64,000 bases of DNA from Natronosporangium hydrolyticum (GCF_016925615.1 NZ_CP070499.1:5208001-5272000); one strand, 5' to 3'; shown: positions 49,652 through 60,856, counted from the stretch's first letter. Numbers and translations: made by a program. The notes: generated by a model not told the origin, from the sequence alone.

Positions 49652-51031
49652 ATGTCCACCGAGCACAGCGCGAGGGTCATCGATCTTGGCGACCGGTCCG
49701 CCACCGAGTTGGTCGACCGGCAGCCGAAGGCTGCGGTCGGTCGGCAGCGGGGGGAACAGCTGCGCCGCCGGCTGCTGCCGATCCTGGCGGCGGCGCTGGC
49801 GGCAGCGCTCCTGACCGGCCTGACCGGCGGCGCCCCGGAACGTCCCGCGCTGGACCTGCGGTTTCAGGTAACCGCCAACCACTTCTTCGTCGACGACACC
49901 TACCTCTACACGGTGGCGCGGCAACCAGCGCCCGACGATGACCTCGCCGTGGTCACCGCATACCAGCTCACCGACGGTACGGTGGCCTGGCGCACCCGGC
50001 TCGACGAAACGGTCGACGGCCTCAGCCTGCACCCGGGGGCGGGCACCCCCTACCTGTCGTCCCTGCCGACCGCGGGTCGCCTCGGTGACCCCGCCGGTGA
50101 CCCCGCCGGCCGGGTCACGATGCTGGACTGGCAGACCGGCGAGCTGCTGTGGACAGAGCCGGGCTGGCCGATCGGGGCGGCGGGCGACACGTTGGTGGTC
50201 GATCCCAATTTCCTCGTGCGCTCCGAGGAGGACAACCTCTACGTCGGGGTGGACGCGGCCACCGGCGCACACCGGTGGCGAATCGGCCCGCTCGACGCCA
50301 CGTTGAACGTCGCCGCCGGGCATGTGGTCGGCCTCACCGGTGGCGACCTCGTCTCGTTCCACCCCGAGACCGGGGAGCCGGTGCAATCGACGCCGGCGCC
50401 TGAGCCGGCAGACCGACCCGAGCGGATCCCGGTCTCGGTCGTCGGGTCGCTGGCGCTGCTGCTCGACGACGGCGACCCGCCGGTCATGCACGCCTTCGAC
50501 CTGGCTGGGCTGACTCCGCAGTGGCAAGTCGAGTGGGACGAGGAGTGGGGATTCCCGATCCCCCGGCCGTGCGACCCGGTGATCTGCCTCGGCACGCCGG
50601 GCGGGGGCATCGGCGGACTCGATCCGGCGACCGGTGCGCTGCGGTGGCGGTCGACCAGCACAGCTACCCTCCCCTCCGAACACCCGGACGACGGGGTGAT
50701 GCTGTTCAGTGACCTCGCTCGGCAACCGGCGCAACAGCTGGTGGCGACCGAGACCGGCGAGGTGCTGCTGGAGCTCACCGGCTGGCGCGCGCTCGAGCCA
50801 CCGGAGGTCTCCTGGTCCCCGATGACCGCCCCGGCCCTGGGCAGGCTGACGGTGCGCGACTTCGACGATGTCAGCTGGCTGGGCTGGATCGCCGCCGACT
50901 ACTCCGGCGTCGAACCGGTCGCCCCGCTGCCGCACCCCACCGACTGGTGTACGCACTCGTCGACGTACCTGGTCTGCGCCGAGGGCGGATCCCGGATCAA
51001 CGACCTGACGGTATGGCGGCTGCGGCGCTGA
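49652..51031 (+). CDS. Membrane-anchored PQQ-like beta-propeller protein
   Basis: This 459-residue protein has a cytoplasmic N-terminus, one hydrophobic helix (LLPILAAALAAALLTGL, about 42-58) and an extracellular propeller of repeats with the YQLTDGTVAWRTRL / LDWQTGELLWTEPGWP / VDAATGAHRWRIG pattern of PQQ/BamB-like blades. No cofactor or catalytic site is evident. Two Cys pairs (CDPVIC and CTHSSTYLVC) suggest disulfides. Function unknown. It is tandem with mqnD, 37 nt away. Confidence 0.82.
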   Translation: MSTEHSARVIDLGDRSATELVDRQPKAAVGRQRGEQLRRRLLPILAAALAAALLTGLTGGAPERPALDLRFQVTANHFFVDDTYLYTVARQPAPDDDLAVVTAYQLTDGTVAWRTRLDETVDGLSLHPGAGTPYLSSLPTAGRLGDPAGDPAGRVTMLDWQTGELLWTEPGWPIGAAGDTLVVDPNFLVRSEEDNLYVGVDAATGAHRWRIGPLDATLNVAAGHVVGLTGGDLVSFHPETGEPVQSTPAPEPADRPERIPVSVVGSLALLLDDGDPPVMHAFDLAGLTPQWQVEWDEEWGFPIPRPCDPVICLGTPGGGIGGLDPATGALRWRSTSTATLPSEHPDDGVMLFSDLARQPAQQLVATETGEVLLELTGWRALEPPEVSWSPMTAPALGRLTVRDFDDVSWLGWIAADYSGVEPVAPLPHPTDWCTHSSTYLVCAEGGSRINDLTVWRLRR

Positions 51032-51068
51032 CCGGCCGGCCGGCGGCGCCGCCGGCTACCGTGGGCGG

Positions 51069-51875
51069 GTGACCCTGTCGCTGGCGATCTCGCCGTGCCC
51101 GAACGACACCTTCGTCTTCCACGCCCTCGTCCATGGCCAGGTGCCCGGAGCGCCACCGGTGGCCGTCACCTACGCCGACGTGGACGTCACCAACACGGCG
51201 GTGCAGGACGGACACTTCGACCTGATCAAGGTCAGCTACGCGGTGCTGCCCTGGCTGCCCGACGACTATGCACTGCTGCCCTGCGGCGGTGCACTCGGTC
51301 GCGGCTGCGGGCCGTTGGTGCTGGTGCGGGGCGACCAGCCGAACCGCGACGATCTCGCCGGCGCCCACGTCGCGATCCCCGGCGAGCTGACCACCGCGTA
51401 CCTGCTGTTCCGGCTGTGGGCCGGAGAGCGCTCGCCGGCCCGGATCAGCGTGCTGCCGTTCCACGAGATCATGCCGGCGGTGGCGAGCGGCCAGGTCGAC
51501 GCCGGGCTGGTGATCCACGAGGCCCGGTTCACCTACCCGGAGCACGGGCTGCGGGCGCTGGTGGACCTGGGCGAGTGGTGGGAGGCCGAGACCGGCGCGC
51601 CGATCCCGCTCGGGGCGATCCTGGCCCGCCGGGACCGGGTCGATATCGACCAGGCCGCGGAGTGGATCCGGGCCTCGGTCCGGGCGGCGTGGGCGGACCC
51701 CGCCGCGAGCCGGGACTATGTGCTCGCTCACGCCCAGGAACTCTCGCCGGGCGTGGTGGAGCAACACATCGCGCTCTACGTCAACGAGTTCACTGAGGAT
51801 CTCGGCGAGGAGGGCCGCGCCGCGGTCGAGGCGCTGCTCGCGCGCGCCGCCGCCCTCCCCGCACCGACCCGTTAG
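51069..51875 (+). CDS. mqnD: 1,4-dihydroxy-6-naphthoate synthase
   Basis: This 268-residue, GTG-started enzyme of the futalosine menaquinone pathway has a periplasmic-binding-protein-like fold. The signature LSLAISPCPNDTFVFHALVH is at the N-terminus, followed by FDLIKVSYAVLPWL, GCGPLVLVR and the HEARFTYPEHGL region. It forms the naphthoate ring from cyclic dehypoxanthinylfutalosine. Its stop overlaps the convergent cold-shock gene by four bases. mqnA, C and E are not in the window. Confidence 0.93.
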   Translation: MTLSLAISPCPNDTFVFHALVHGQVPGAPPVAVTYADVDVTNTAVQDGHFDLIKVSYAVLPWLPDDYALLPCGGALGRGCGPLVLVRGDQPNRDDLAGAHVAIPGELTTAYLLFRLWAGERSPARISVLPFHEIMPAVASGQVDAGLVIHEARFTYPEHGLRALVDLGEWWEAETGAPIPLGAILARRDRVDIDQAAEWIRASVRAAWADPAASRDYVLAHAQELSPGVVEQHIALYVNEFTEDLGEEGRAAVEALLARAAALPAPTR

Positions 51876-52276
51876 CTGGGGGCGTTGCCGGTCCCGTCGA
51901 GCTCCCGCGCCACCGCGTGGACCACCTGCGCGACCTTCTGCGCGGTCTTCTTGTCGGGGTGCCGCCCCTTGCGGAGGTCCGGCAACACCTTCGCCTCCAG
52001 CACCTTGATCATGTCTTCGATCACGCCGTGGAGCTCCTCCGGCGGGCGCCGACGCAGCTCGCTCACGGATGGCGGAGCGCTCAGCAGCGTCACCCCCAAC
52101 GCCTGCGAACCCTTTCGCCCCTCGATCACGCCGAACTCGATCTTCTGGCCGCTCTTGAGTTCAGTCACCCCGCTGGGCAGGGCGCTCTTCGGGAGAAAGA
52201 CATCGCCACCCTCATCGCTGGTGACGAAGCCATAACCCTTAGCAGCGTCGTACCACTTCACTCGACCCGTTGGCAC
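51872..52276 (-). CDS. Cold-shock-domain protein with C-terminal extension
   Basis: This 134-residue protein has an OB-fold CSD (1-67) with RNP1-like KGYGFVTSD and RNP2-like DVFLPKSAL. An actinobacterial helical extension of about 65 residues (ELHGVIEDMIKVLEAKVLPD) follows, absent from small CspA. GTG 52276 has GAGG 8 nt upstream. It binds single-stranded nucleic acid, probably as an RNA chaperone. Similar CspB genes sit near MqnD/DUF3027 in other actinobacteria. Confidence 0.92.
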   Translation of the reverse strand: MPTGRVKWYDAAKGYGFVTSDEGGDVFLPKSALPSGVTELKSGQKIEFGVIEGRKGSQALGVTLLSAPPSVSELRRRPPEELHGVIEDMIKVLEAKVLPDLRKGRHPDKKTAQKVAQVVHAVARELDGTGNAPS

Positions 52277-52362
52277 CGCAGACCTCAACCTCTTGCTGGA
52301 TGTGAACTCATACTGGGGAAATTCGTACTGGAAACTTCGCGCGGACTCGCCCGCTCAATAGG

Positions 52363-52998
52363 CTAACGCGTGGCGTTCGGCGAGTCCTGGGCAATCGGCG
52401 CCCGCGCGAGCCACTCCGGAAAGCCTCGCAAGTCGGGCAGGACCACGTCGGCGCCGGCCGCGGCGAGCGCGGTCGCGTCGTACGGGCCGGTGGCGACCGC
52501 AACTGCGGTGACCTGCGCGGCGCGGGCCGACCGGACATCGGCGAGGTGGTCACCGACGTAGCTGTGGGCGCCGTACTCGCGCAGCGCGGCGACCTTGCCG
52601 TCGCCGAACCGGTTGCCGCAGACCGCGTCGACCTCGATCCCGAGGTGCGTCAGGTGGGCGGTGGCGAGCCGGTCCAACTTCGAGGTGATCACGACGACCC
52701 GGCCGCCCTGGTCGCGCACCGCGGCGATCGCCGCCGCCGCGCCGGGCAGCGCTCTGCTCACCTCGATCGCGTGTGCCGGGTAGAGCTCCCGGAAGGTCTG
52801 CACGGCGGTGTCGACCTGGTCGGCCGGGAACCAGTGCGCCACCTCTTCGGCGAGCGGGATCCCGATCCGGGAGACCACCGCGTCGGTGTCGACCGCGACT
52901 CCGCTGCGCTCCGCGAGCGCCCGGTAGGTCGCGGCGATCCCGGCCCTGGTGTCGATCAGGGTCAGGTCGAGGTCGAAACCCACCACCGGCGCGCTCAT
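52363..52998 (-). CDS. HAD-superfamily phosphatase (Gph-like)
   Basis: This 211-residue hydrolase has motif I VVGFDLDLTLIDTRAGI (Asp nucleophile), a cap helix bundle, motif II VITSKLDRLA and motif IV YVGDHLADVRSARAAQV. It resembles phosphoglycolate phosphatase. ATG 52998 is chosen by the motif-I distance. Substrate unknown. Confidence 0.88.
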   Translation of the reverse strand: MSAPVVGFDLDLTLIDTRAGIAATYRALAERSGVAVDTDAVVSRIGIPLAEEVAHWFPADQVDTAVQTFRELYPAHAIEVSRALPGAAAAIAAVRDQGGRVVVITSKLDRLATAHLTHLGIEVDAVCGNRFGDGKVAALREYGAHSYVGDHLADVRSARAAQVTAVAVATGPYDATALAAAGADVVLPDLRGFPEWLARAPIAQDSPNATR

Positions 52999-53042
52999 GA
53001 GCGCCAAGGGTAGCCAACCCGACGGCGCAACCCACCGATCCA

Positions 53043-53101
53043 TTGACACCCGACGTCATAGAGACTAACGTCACAGCCTAACTGTTAGGAAGCTTTCCTA
53101 A
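53043..53101 (+). promoter_or_regulatory. Chitinase promoter with palindromic operator
   Basis: TTGACA (53043-53048) is followed after 17 bp by TAACGT (53066-53071), a plausible sigma-70-type promoter. Just past the expected start lies TTAGGAAGCTTTCCTAA (53085-53101), a near-perfect palindrome in AT-rich DNA 40 bp before the gene. Similar TTAGGAAA-TTTCCTAA elements are common before secreted hydrolases of related actinomycetes, to my knowledge. The regulator is not known to me. Confidence 0.5.
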
Positions 53102-53141
53102 TTTTTGATTCCAACCTGATCCCCACATCGGGAGGGACGAG

Positions 53142-54626
<1,485 letters not shown>

Positions 54627-54643
54627 CGCCCCGGGAACCTCGG

Positions 54644-54704
54644 GCCGATCATGAGCTGGTTGACCGGCACGCCGGGCGTGTCGGTCAACCAGCTCATGAT
54701 CGGC
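54644..54704. repeat. 61-bp palindromic repeat, copy 4
   Basis: This is the best copy: the outer 24 bp (54643-54666) are perfectly repeated inverted at 54682-54705, with an inner CACGC/GCGTG stem around CGG. It lies 17 bp after the chitinase stop and would make a strong hairpin and terminator. A further half copy, GCTCATGATCGGCGCGG, follows at 54730-54746. Confidence 0.88.
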
Positions 54705-54781
54705 CAGGAGGGAGGCGCGGGGAACGGCAGGCTCATGATCGGCGCGGGGAACCGGGGCGGGGGCGGTAGCGTTGGACGGCG

Positions 54782-57226
54782 ATGGCGTCCACCTTCACCG
54801 ACCTGGTGCGCGGCCAGTCCGACGAGGCACTGGCCGAGCTGCTGCGTGCCCGGCCCGACCTGATCGTCCCCCTGCCGGGTGATCTGTCCGGTCTGGCGGC
54901 GCGCGCCCAGTCCCGGCTCTCGGTCACCCGGGCACTCGACCAGCTGAACCAGTTCCAGCTGGAGATCCTCGACGGGATCCGGTTGACCCGGGACCCCACC
55001 GGCCACTCCTCACTCGACCAGGTGCTGGCGATCACCGCCGGCGCCCCTGGCCGGGCCGACGTGCCCCGGGTCGAGGCGGGCCAGGTCCGGGCCGCGGTCC
55101 GGCAACTGCGGCAGCTGCTGCTGGTCTACGGCACCGACGAGGCGCTCCAGGTGGTGGCCGCCGTCGACGAGGTGCTCGGCCCCCACCCGGCCGGCCTCGG
55201 CCGCCCCGCCGCCGAACTCTCCGAAGCCTGCGCGGCGCTCGTCGGCGACCCGGCGCGGCTACGACGGACACTGCTCTCCGCCCCACCTGCGGCGCGGGCG
55301 GTGCTGGAGCGGCTCGCCGTCGGCCCACCGGTCGGCGCCACCACCGACGAACCGGCCGCGGACTCGCCGGTCGCTTGGCTGGTCAGCCGGGGGATGCTGA
55401 TCGCGACCGCGCCCGGAGCGGTGGAGCTGCCGCGAGAGCTGGGGATGCTGCTGCGGCGCGACACCGGCCCGCTCGGCGAGCTGCACCCCACCCCGCCCGG
55501 GGCCACGTCCTCGGGAGAATCCGCCCCGGACCAGCCGCCGGCGCCCGATCCGGCCGCGGCCGACACCGCCGGCGCCGGCGCCGCGATGGAGTTGGTGCAG
55601 CGTACGGACGCGATGTTGACCGCGCTCGGCAATGAGCCGGCGACGGTGCTGCGATCCGGCGGGATGGGCGTCCGCGACCTGCGCCGGCTGGCTCGCACCG
55701 TCGGGGTCGGCGAGCAGTTGGCGGCGTTGCTGCTGGAGGTGGCTGACGCGGCCGGGTTGATCGGCGAGGCCGAGCCGGAGCGGCGCGGCCGGGCCGGCGC
55801 CCGATCCGAGCCGGCGCAGGAGGCCACGTTCCGCCCCGCCGCGGCGTACGACAACTGGGCCGGCGCGTCGCTCGCCGGCCGTTGGCACACCCTGGCGAAG
55901 GCGTGGCTGCTGATGACCCGGCAGCCTGGCCTGGTCGGCCAGCGGGATGCCCGGGACCGGCTGATCGGGGCGCTCGCCACGGAGGTCACCCGGTCCGGCG
56001 CCCCAGCCACCCGCCGGACCGTGCTGGGCGTGCTCGCGACCGCTCCGGCCGGGGTGGCGCCCTCCGCCGACGAGGTGCTGGCGCTGGTGGCTTGGCGCGC
56101 ACCCCGCTGGTCGGCGGGGCGGGAACCGACCGCCCGGCAGGTGCTGGCGGAGGCGGCGACGCTGGGGTTGACCGGCCGGGGCGCGCTCACCTCCTACGGG
56201 GCGGCGCTGCTGGCGGAGGCGCACCAGCCGCCCGAGCCCGAGGACGATCCGCTCGGGGTCCGCGCCGCGGGCGCGGCAGACGGGCTGCCCGGCTCGGCCG
56301 CGCGGCTGGCGGAGCTGCTGCCGGAGCCGGTGGCCGAGGTGTTGGTGCAGGCCGACTTGTCGGTGGTGGTGCCGGGGCCGCCGGAGCCGCTGCTCGCCGC
56401 CGAGCTGGAGCTGGTCACCGAGCCCGAGTCGGCCGGCGGCGGCAGCGTCCACCGGGTCACCCGGGAGAGTGTCCGCCGGGCGCTCGACGCCGGCTACACC
56501 GCCGAGGATCTGCACAGCCTGTTCAAGCGCCGGTCCCGGACCGCGGTACCGCAGGGGTTGTCGTATCTGATCGACGACGTCGCCCGCGCCCATGGTGGGC
56601 TGCGGATCGGCACCGCCACCGCGTACCTGCGCAGTGACGACGAGACGCTGGTGGCGCAGGTGCTGGCCGACCGGCGGCTCGCCGAGGTGGGGTTGCGGCG
56701 GCTGGCGCCGACCGTGCTGATCTGCGCCAGCGCCAGCCGCAACCGGCTGCTGGCCACGCTGCGGGAGGCCGGATACGCCCCGGTGCCGGAGGATCCCAGC
56801 GGGGCGATGGTGCTGGTCAAGCCGCGCACCCGGCGGGCCCCGGCCCGTTCGGCGCGGGCCACTGCGCCGGCGGACCCGTTCGCCCCGCTACGGATGGCGG
56901 CGCCGCGGCTGTTGGGCATCGTGGAGGATCTGCGCCGGGCGGAGACCCACCATCGGGCCCGCCGCCGACCCGGCCCGGGTGCCGCGAACGGGGCGCCGGT
57001 CGGTGGGGCGCAGGCGCACACCGAGGCGATGGCGATCCTGCAGCAGGCGGTACGGGACAAGACCCCGGTGCGGGTGGGCTACGTGGACGGGCATGGTTCC
57101 CGGACCTCGCGGCTGGTGCGGCCGGTGTCGATCGGCGCGGGCTATCTGCGGGCCGAGGATGAGCGCAGCGACACGCTGCACACCTTCGCGCTGCACCGGA
57201 TCACCGGGGCCACGATCGAGGGCTGA
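54782..57226 (+). CDS. Helicase-associated protein partner of XPB
   Basis: This 814-residue protein belongs to the actinobacterial 'helicase-associated' family encoded next to XPB. The N-terminal 350 residues are helical with winged-helix-like parts, the middle has GGMGVRDLRRLARTVGVGEQ, a helicase-C-like domain lies about 560-690 (VHRVTRESVRRALDAGYTAE), and the end is a WYL-like beta module (VRVGYVDGHGSRTSRLVRPV). No Walker motif is present, so it is likely a regulatory or DNA-binding partner. The next gene is XPB. Confidence 0.87.
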   Translation: MASTFTDLVRGQSDEALAELLRARPDLIVPLPGDLSGLAARAQSRLSVTRALDQLNQFQLEILDGIRLTRDPTGHSSLDQVLAITAGAPGRADVPRVEAGQVRAAVRQLRQLLLVYGTDEALQVVAAVDEVLGPHPAGLGRPAAELSEACAALVGDPARLRRTLLSAPPAARAVLERLAVGPPVGATTDEPAADSPVAWLVSRGMLIATAPGAVELPRELGMLLRRDTGPLGELHPTPPGATSSGESAPDQPPAPDPAAADTAGAGAAMELVQRTDAMLTALGNEPATVLRSGGMGVRDLRRLARTVGVGEQLAALLLEVADAAGLIGEAEPERRGRAGARSEPAQEATFRPAAAYDNWAGASLAGRWHTLAKAWLLMTRQPGLVGQRDARDRLIGALATEVTRSGAPATRRTVLGVLATAPAGVAPSADEVLALVAWRAPRWSAGREPTARQVLAEAATLGLTGRGALTSYGAALLAEAHQPPEPEDDPLGVRAAGAADGLPGSAARLAELLPEPVAEVLVQADLSVVVPGPPEPLLAAELELVTEPESAGGGSVHRVTRESVRRALDAGYTAEDLHSLFKRRSRTAVPQGLSYLIDDVARAHGGLRIGTATAYLRSDDETLVAQVLADRRLAEVGLRRLAPTVLICASASRNRLLATLREAGYAPVPEDPSGAMVLVKPRTRRAPARSARATAPADPFAPLRMAAPRLLGIVEDLRRAETHHRARRRPGPGAANGAPVGGAQAHTEAMAILQQAVRDKTPVRVGYVDGHGSRTSRLVRPVSIGAGYLRAEDERSDTLHTFALHRITGATIEG

Positions 57227-57490
57227 GCGACGCTTGGTCAGGGCGCATGGTCAGGACCATGGTCATCGGCGCCGTCGCGGGTGCGCCCACCCCCGTAACC
57301 CCCAGATCCGGACGCACCCGCGAGACGCCGATACCCTTACGACGCTGACCGCCCTCCCTCGGTTGCGTGTTTCAGAGAAATTTCTTGGATTCGTGAGCTG
57401 CCCCACAGCGCGGTCTGCCCCGCCGGCGCCGCAGCAGCGTGGCAGACTTGTCCGGTCCGGCAGGTCGGACGCGGGGTGGAGGTGTATCGC
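57227..57490. other. Intergenic region before XPB
   Basis: This 264-bp gap is AT-richer around 57358-57392 (ATTTCTTGGATTCG) and should carry a separate XPB promoter. No conserved operator is recognised, and no gene is supported in either strand. Confidence 0.4.
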
Positions 57491-59152
57491 GTGACCGGTG
57501 GACCGCTGATCGTGCAGTCAGACAAGACGCTGCTGCTGGAGGTCGATCATCCGGACGCGCCCGCGTGCCGGATGGCGATCGCGCCGTTCGCGGAGCTGGA
57601 GCGCTCACCGGAGCATGTCCACACCTATCGACTGACCCCGCTGGGGCTGTGGAACGCTCGCGCCGCCGGCCACGACGCCGAGTCGGTCGTCGACGCGCTG
57701 CTGCGCCACTCCCGCTATCCGGTGCCGCACGCCCTGCTGGTCGACGTCACCGAGACCATGGACCGGTACGGCCGGCTGCAGCTGCTCAACGACCCGGCGC
57801 ACGGGCTGGTGTTGCGCGGGCTGGACCGGGCGGTGCTGACCGAGGTGGCCAAGAGCAAGAAGCTCGCCGGCATGCTCGGGTCCCGGATCGACGAGGAGAG
57901 CTTCGCCGTCCACGGCAGCGAGCGGGGCCGGCTGAAGCAGGCCCTGGTGAAGCTGGGCTGGCCGGCCGAGGACCTCGCCGGCTACGTCGACGGGGAGTCG
58001 CACCCGATCGCGCTCACCGAGTCCGGCTGGTCGCTGCGCACCTACCAGAAAGAGGCGGTGGAGCACTTCTGGGCCGCCGGCTCCGGTGTGGTGGTGCTGC
58101 CCTGCGGCGCCGGCAAGACGCTGGTCGGGACGGCGGCGATGGCGCAGGCCGCCGCGACCACGCTGATCCTGGTCACCAACACGGTCGCCGGCCGGCAGTG
58201 GCGGCGGGAGCTGTTGGCCCGCACCACCCTCACCGAGGAGGAGATCGGCGAGTACTCCGGCGAGCGCAAGGAGATCCGGCCGGTCACCATCGCGACCTAC
58301 CAGGTGCTCACCGCCCGCCGCAAGGGCGCCTTCACCCATCTGGATGTCTTCAACGCCCGCGACTGGGGGCTGGTCATCTACGACGAGGTGCACCTGCTGC
58401 CGGCGCCGATCTTCCGGTTCACCGCCGACCTGCAGACCCGCCGCCGGCTCGGTCTCACCGCCACCCTGATCCGGGAGGACGGCCGGGAGGCGGACGTGTT
58501 CAGCCTGATCGGCCCGAAGCGGTATGACGCGCCGTGGCGCGACATCGAATCCCAGGGCTGGATCGCCCCGGCCGAATGCACCGAGGTGCGCGTCACCCTC
58601 ACCGACGAGGAGCGGATGGGGTATGCGGTCGCCGAGTCGGATGTCCAGTACCGGGTGGCCGCCACCGCCCGGACCAAACTTCCGGTCGTGAAGTCGCTGC
58701 TGGAGAAGCACCGCGACGATCAGGTGCTGGTGCTCGGCGCCTACCTGGATCAGTTGCACGAGCTGGGCGAGTACCTCGACGCGCCGGTGATCCAGGGGCA
58801 GACCACCAACAAAGAGCGGGAACGGCTCTTCGAGGCGTTCCGGCGGGGCGAACTCTCCACACTGGTGCTCTCCCGCGTCGGCAACTTCTCGATCGACCTG
58901 CCGGAGGCGACGGTGGCGATCCAGGTCTCGGGCACCTTCGGCTCCCGGCAGGAGGAGGCGCAGCGGCTGGGCCGGATCCTGCGGCCGAAGGGCGACGGCC
59001 GGCAGGCCCACTTCTACACCGTGGTGTCGCGGGACACCGTCGACACCGACTACGCCGCCCACCGGCAACGCTTCCTCGCCGAACAGGGGTACGCGTACAC
59101 CATCGTCGATGCTGACGAGCTCCCGGACCCGCCCCGACCCGCCGCCGACTGA
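57491..59152 (+). CDS. XPB-type SF2 DNA repair helicase
   Basis: This 553-residue helicase has an N-terminal damage-recognition-like domain (1 to about 170), helicase domain 1 with Walker A LPCGAGKT (203-210), DEVH box (298-301) and TAT-type motif III (GLTATLIRED), and domain 2 with QVLVLGAYLDQLHEL and QEEAQRLGRILRPKGDG (motif VI). GTG 57491 begins VTGGPLIVQSDKTLLLEVDH after GGAGGTG. It is the bacterial XPB, a 3'-5' helicase proposed for nucleotide excision repair. Confidence 0.95.
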   Translation: MTGGPLIVQSDKTLLLEVDHPDAPACRMAIAPFAELERSPEHVHTYRLTPLGLWNARAAGHDAESVVDALLRHSRYPVPHALLVDVTETMDRYGRLQLLNDPAHGLVLRGLDRAVLTEVAKSKKLAGMLGSRIDEESFAVHGSERGRLKQALVKLGWPAEDLAGYVDGESHPIALTESGWSLRTYQKEAVEHFWAAGSGVVVLPCGAGKTLVGTAAMAQAAATTLILVTNTVAGRQWRRELLARTTLTEEEIGEYSGERKEIRPVTIATYQVLTARRKGAFTHLDVFNARDWGLVIYDEVHLLPAPIFRFTADLQTRRRLGLTATLIREDGREADVFSLIGPKRYDAPWRDIESQGWIAPAECTEVRVTLTDEERMGYAVAESDVQYRVAATARTKLPVVKSLLEKHRDDQVLVLGAYLDQLHELGEYLDAPVIQGQTTNKERERLFEAFRRGELSTLVLSRVGNFSIDLPEATVAIQVSGTFGSRQEEAQRLGRILRPKGDGRQAHFYTVVSRDTVDTDYAAHRQRFLAEQGYAYTIVDADELPDPPRPAAD

Positions 59153-59164
59153 GCCGGTCGGCGG

Positions 59165-60856
59165 CTAGCGGGCCCGCAGCCGGACCGCCTCGGCCGCCGC
59201 CTCGGCCCGACTGCGCAGCCCCAGCTTCGCCAACACCCGGGCGACGTGGTGTTCCACGGTCCGGCGGCTCAGGTAGAGCCGCTCCGCGATCTCCGGGTTG
59301 GACAGCCCCTCCGCCAGCAGCTCCAACACCTCCCGCTCCCGGCTGGTCAAGCTCGCCGGGTCGCGCGGGCCCACCCGGGCGGCCGGGATCCCGAGTTCGC
59401 GCAGCAGCGCCGCCGCCGCGTCGGCGTCCCGGTCCGCGCCGAGGCCGCAGAAGGTGTCGAACGCGGCCTGCGCCTCCGCCGCCGCCCGGTCGACCGTCTC
59501 GTGTCGCACCGCGGTGGCGAGCAGCCACCGGCTCCGGGCAGCCTCGTACGGCATCCCCAACCGGACGAAGGTCGCCGCTGCCCGGCTCAGGTGTTCCCGG
59601 GCCTGATCGGGGGCGATCGTGCTGGACTCCGGCTCCGCCAGGGCTGCCCCGGCGGCGTAGGCCTGGCCGCAGAGCCGCTCCCCGTAGCCCTCCGCGACCT
59701 CGCACTCCTGCAACCGGCCCAGCTCGATCAGCTCCTGCCCGAGGGCGAGCGCGGCCGCCGGGTCGCCCTGGTCGATCCGGGCCTCTCCCAGCAACGCCAC
59801 CAACCCCATCCCCCGCAGCGACGTTTCGCCCGCGTCGGCCAGTCGCCGCCGGGCGACCAGCTCCGCCTGGGCCGGGCGGGCCCGGAGCAGCGCCAGCCGG
59901 GCGGTCACGGCCGCCGCCGCCGGATGGTCGGTCAGGCCCGCCACCAGCCGCTCGGCCTCCTCCAGCCGCCCCTGGCAGAGCCGGAGCCCGGCGGAGACCG
60001 CCAACGCCTCACCGTGCAACGCCGGCAGTGCGTTGCGGGTGGCGGCGATGGCGACGGCTAGCTCCTCCTCCGCCTGGGCCCAGTCGCCTACCGCGACCAA
60101 CACCGCCGCGTACCGGGCTCGGCAGTACGCGAAGAGGTAGGGGCACCCGTACCGGCTGGTGAACCGGTCGGCTGCCCGGACCCACTGCACCACCCGGGCG
60201 TACGCGGCGCAGGCGTTGCCGGACATGATGGTGTTGCAGCTGGTATAGACCACGGTGCCCGGGGTGCCCTCGCCCGCCAGCGCCCCGGCCATCGCCTCGT
60301 CCAGGTGCCGCAGCCCCTCCTTGACTCGGCCCTGGCCCACCAGCGCCGTCCCCAGTTGGCTCAGCGCACACAGCTCCAGATCGAGGTCACGGTGCGCGCG
60401 GGCGGCCTCACAGGCCTGCCTGGCCAGCGCCTCAGCCTCCTTGGGGTCGACCGCGTCGTAGGCCTCCAGCAGCCGCACCCAGCCCGCCAACGGCGCCAGC
60501 CCGGCAGCGGCCACGATCCGGTCCGCACGCGCAGCCCACCCGGCAGCGGCGGCGGCGTTACCGAGGTTCGCCCAGTGGTCGATGGCGAGCCGGACCGCCA
60601 GCTCGGCCGCGCGCCCGGCATCATCCGGGGCATCCCGGCGCCGGTACGCGGCGTAGGCGCGTTCCCGATAGCCGATCGCGGTCGGGAACTCACCGAGCCA
60701 CCACAGCGCCTCGCCCAACCCCGCCAACGCCACCGGCTCGTCCCCGGACTCGAGCGCGCTGGTGAACGCGGCCCGGGCCGCCGCCCAGTCACCGCTGGCC
60801 AGCGCCTGATCTCCGGCCAGCAACTGGTCACTGGCGGGACCGCCGGCGACAGACAT
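59165..60856 (-). CDS. TPR-LuxR family transcriptional regulator
   Basis: This 563-residue protein has no ATPase motif. About 500 residues of TPR-like helices (GDQALASGDWAAARAAFTSA, AGLGEALWWLGEFPTAIGYR) precede a C-terminal LuxR HTH (LTSREREVLELLAEGLSNPE, SRRTVEHHVARVLAKLGLRS). It reads divergently from OsmC and methyltransferase genes across a 153-bp promoter containing GGTGAGCTCACC. This gene arrangement suggests it controls that pair. Confidence 0.88.
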   Translation of the reverse strand: MSVAGGPASDQLLAGDQALASGDWAAARAAFTSALESGDEPVALAGLGEALWWLGEFPTAIGYRERAYAAYRRRDAPDDAGRAAELAVRLAIDHWANLGNAAAAAGWAARADRIVAAAGLAPLAGWVRLLEAYDAVDPKEAEALARQACEAARAHRDLDLELCALSQLGTALVGQGRVKEGLRHLDEAMAGALAGEGTPGTVVYTSCNTIMSGNACAAYARVVQWVRAADRFTSRYGCPYLFAYCRARYAAVLVAVGDWAQAEEELAVAIAATRNALPALHGEALAVSAGLRLCQGRLEEAERLVAGLTDHPAAAAVTARLALLRARPAQAELVARRRLADAGETSLRGMGLVALLGEARIDQGDPAAALALGQELIELGRLQECEVAEGYGERLCGQAYAAGAALAEPESSTIAPDQAREHLSRAAATFVRLGMPYEAARSRWLLATAVRHETVDRAAAEAQAAFDTFCGLGADRDADAAAALLRELGIPAARVGPRDPASLTSREREVLELLAEGLSNPEIAERLYLSRRTVEHHVARVLAKLGLRSRAEAAAEAVRLRAR

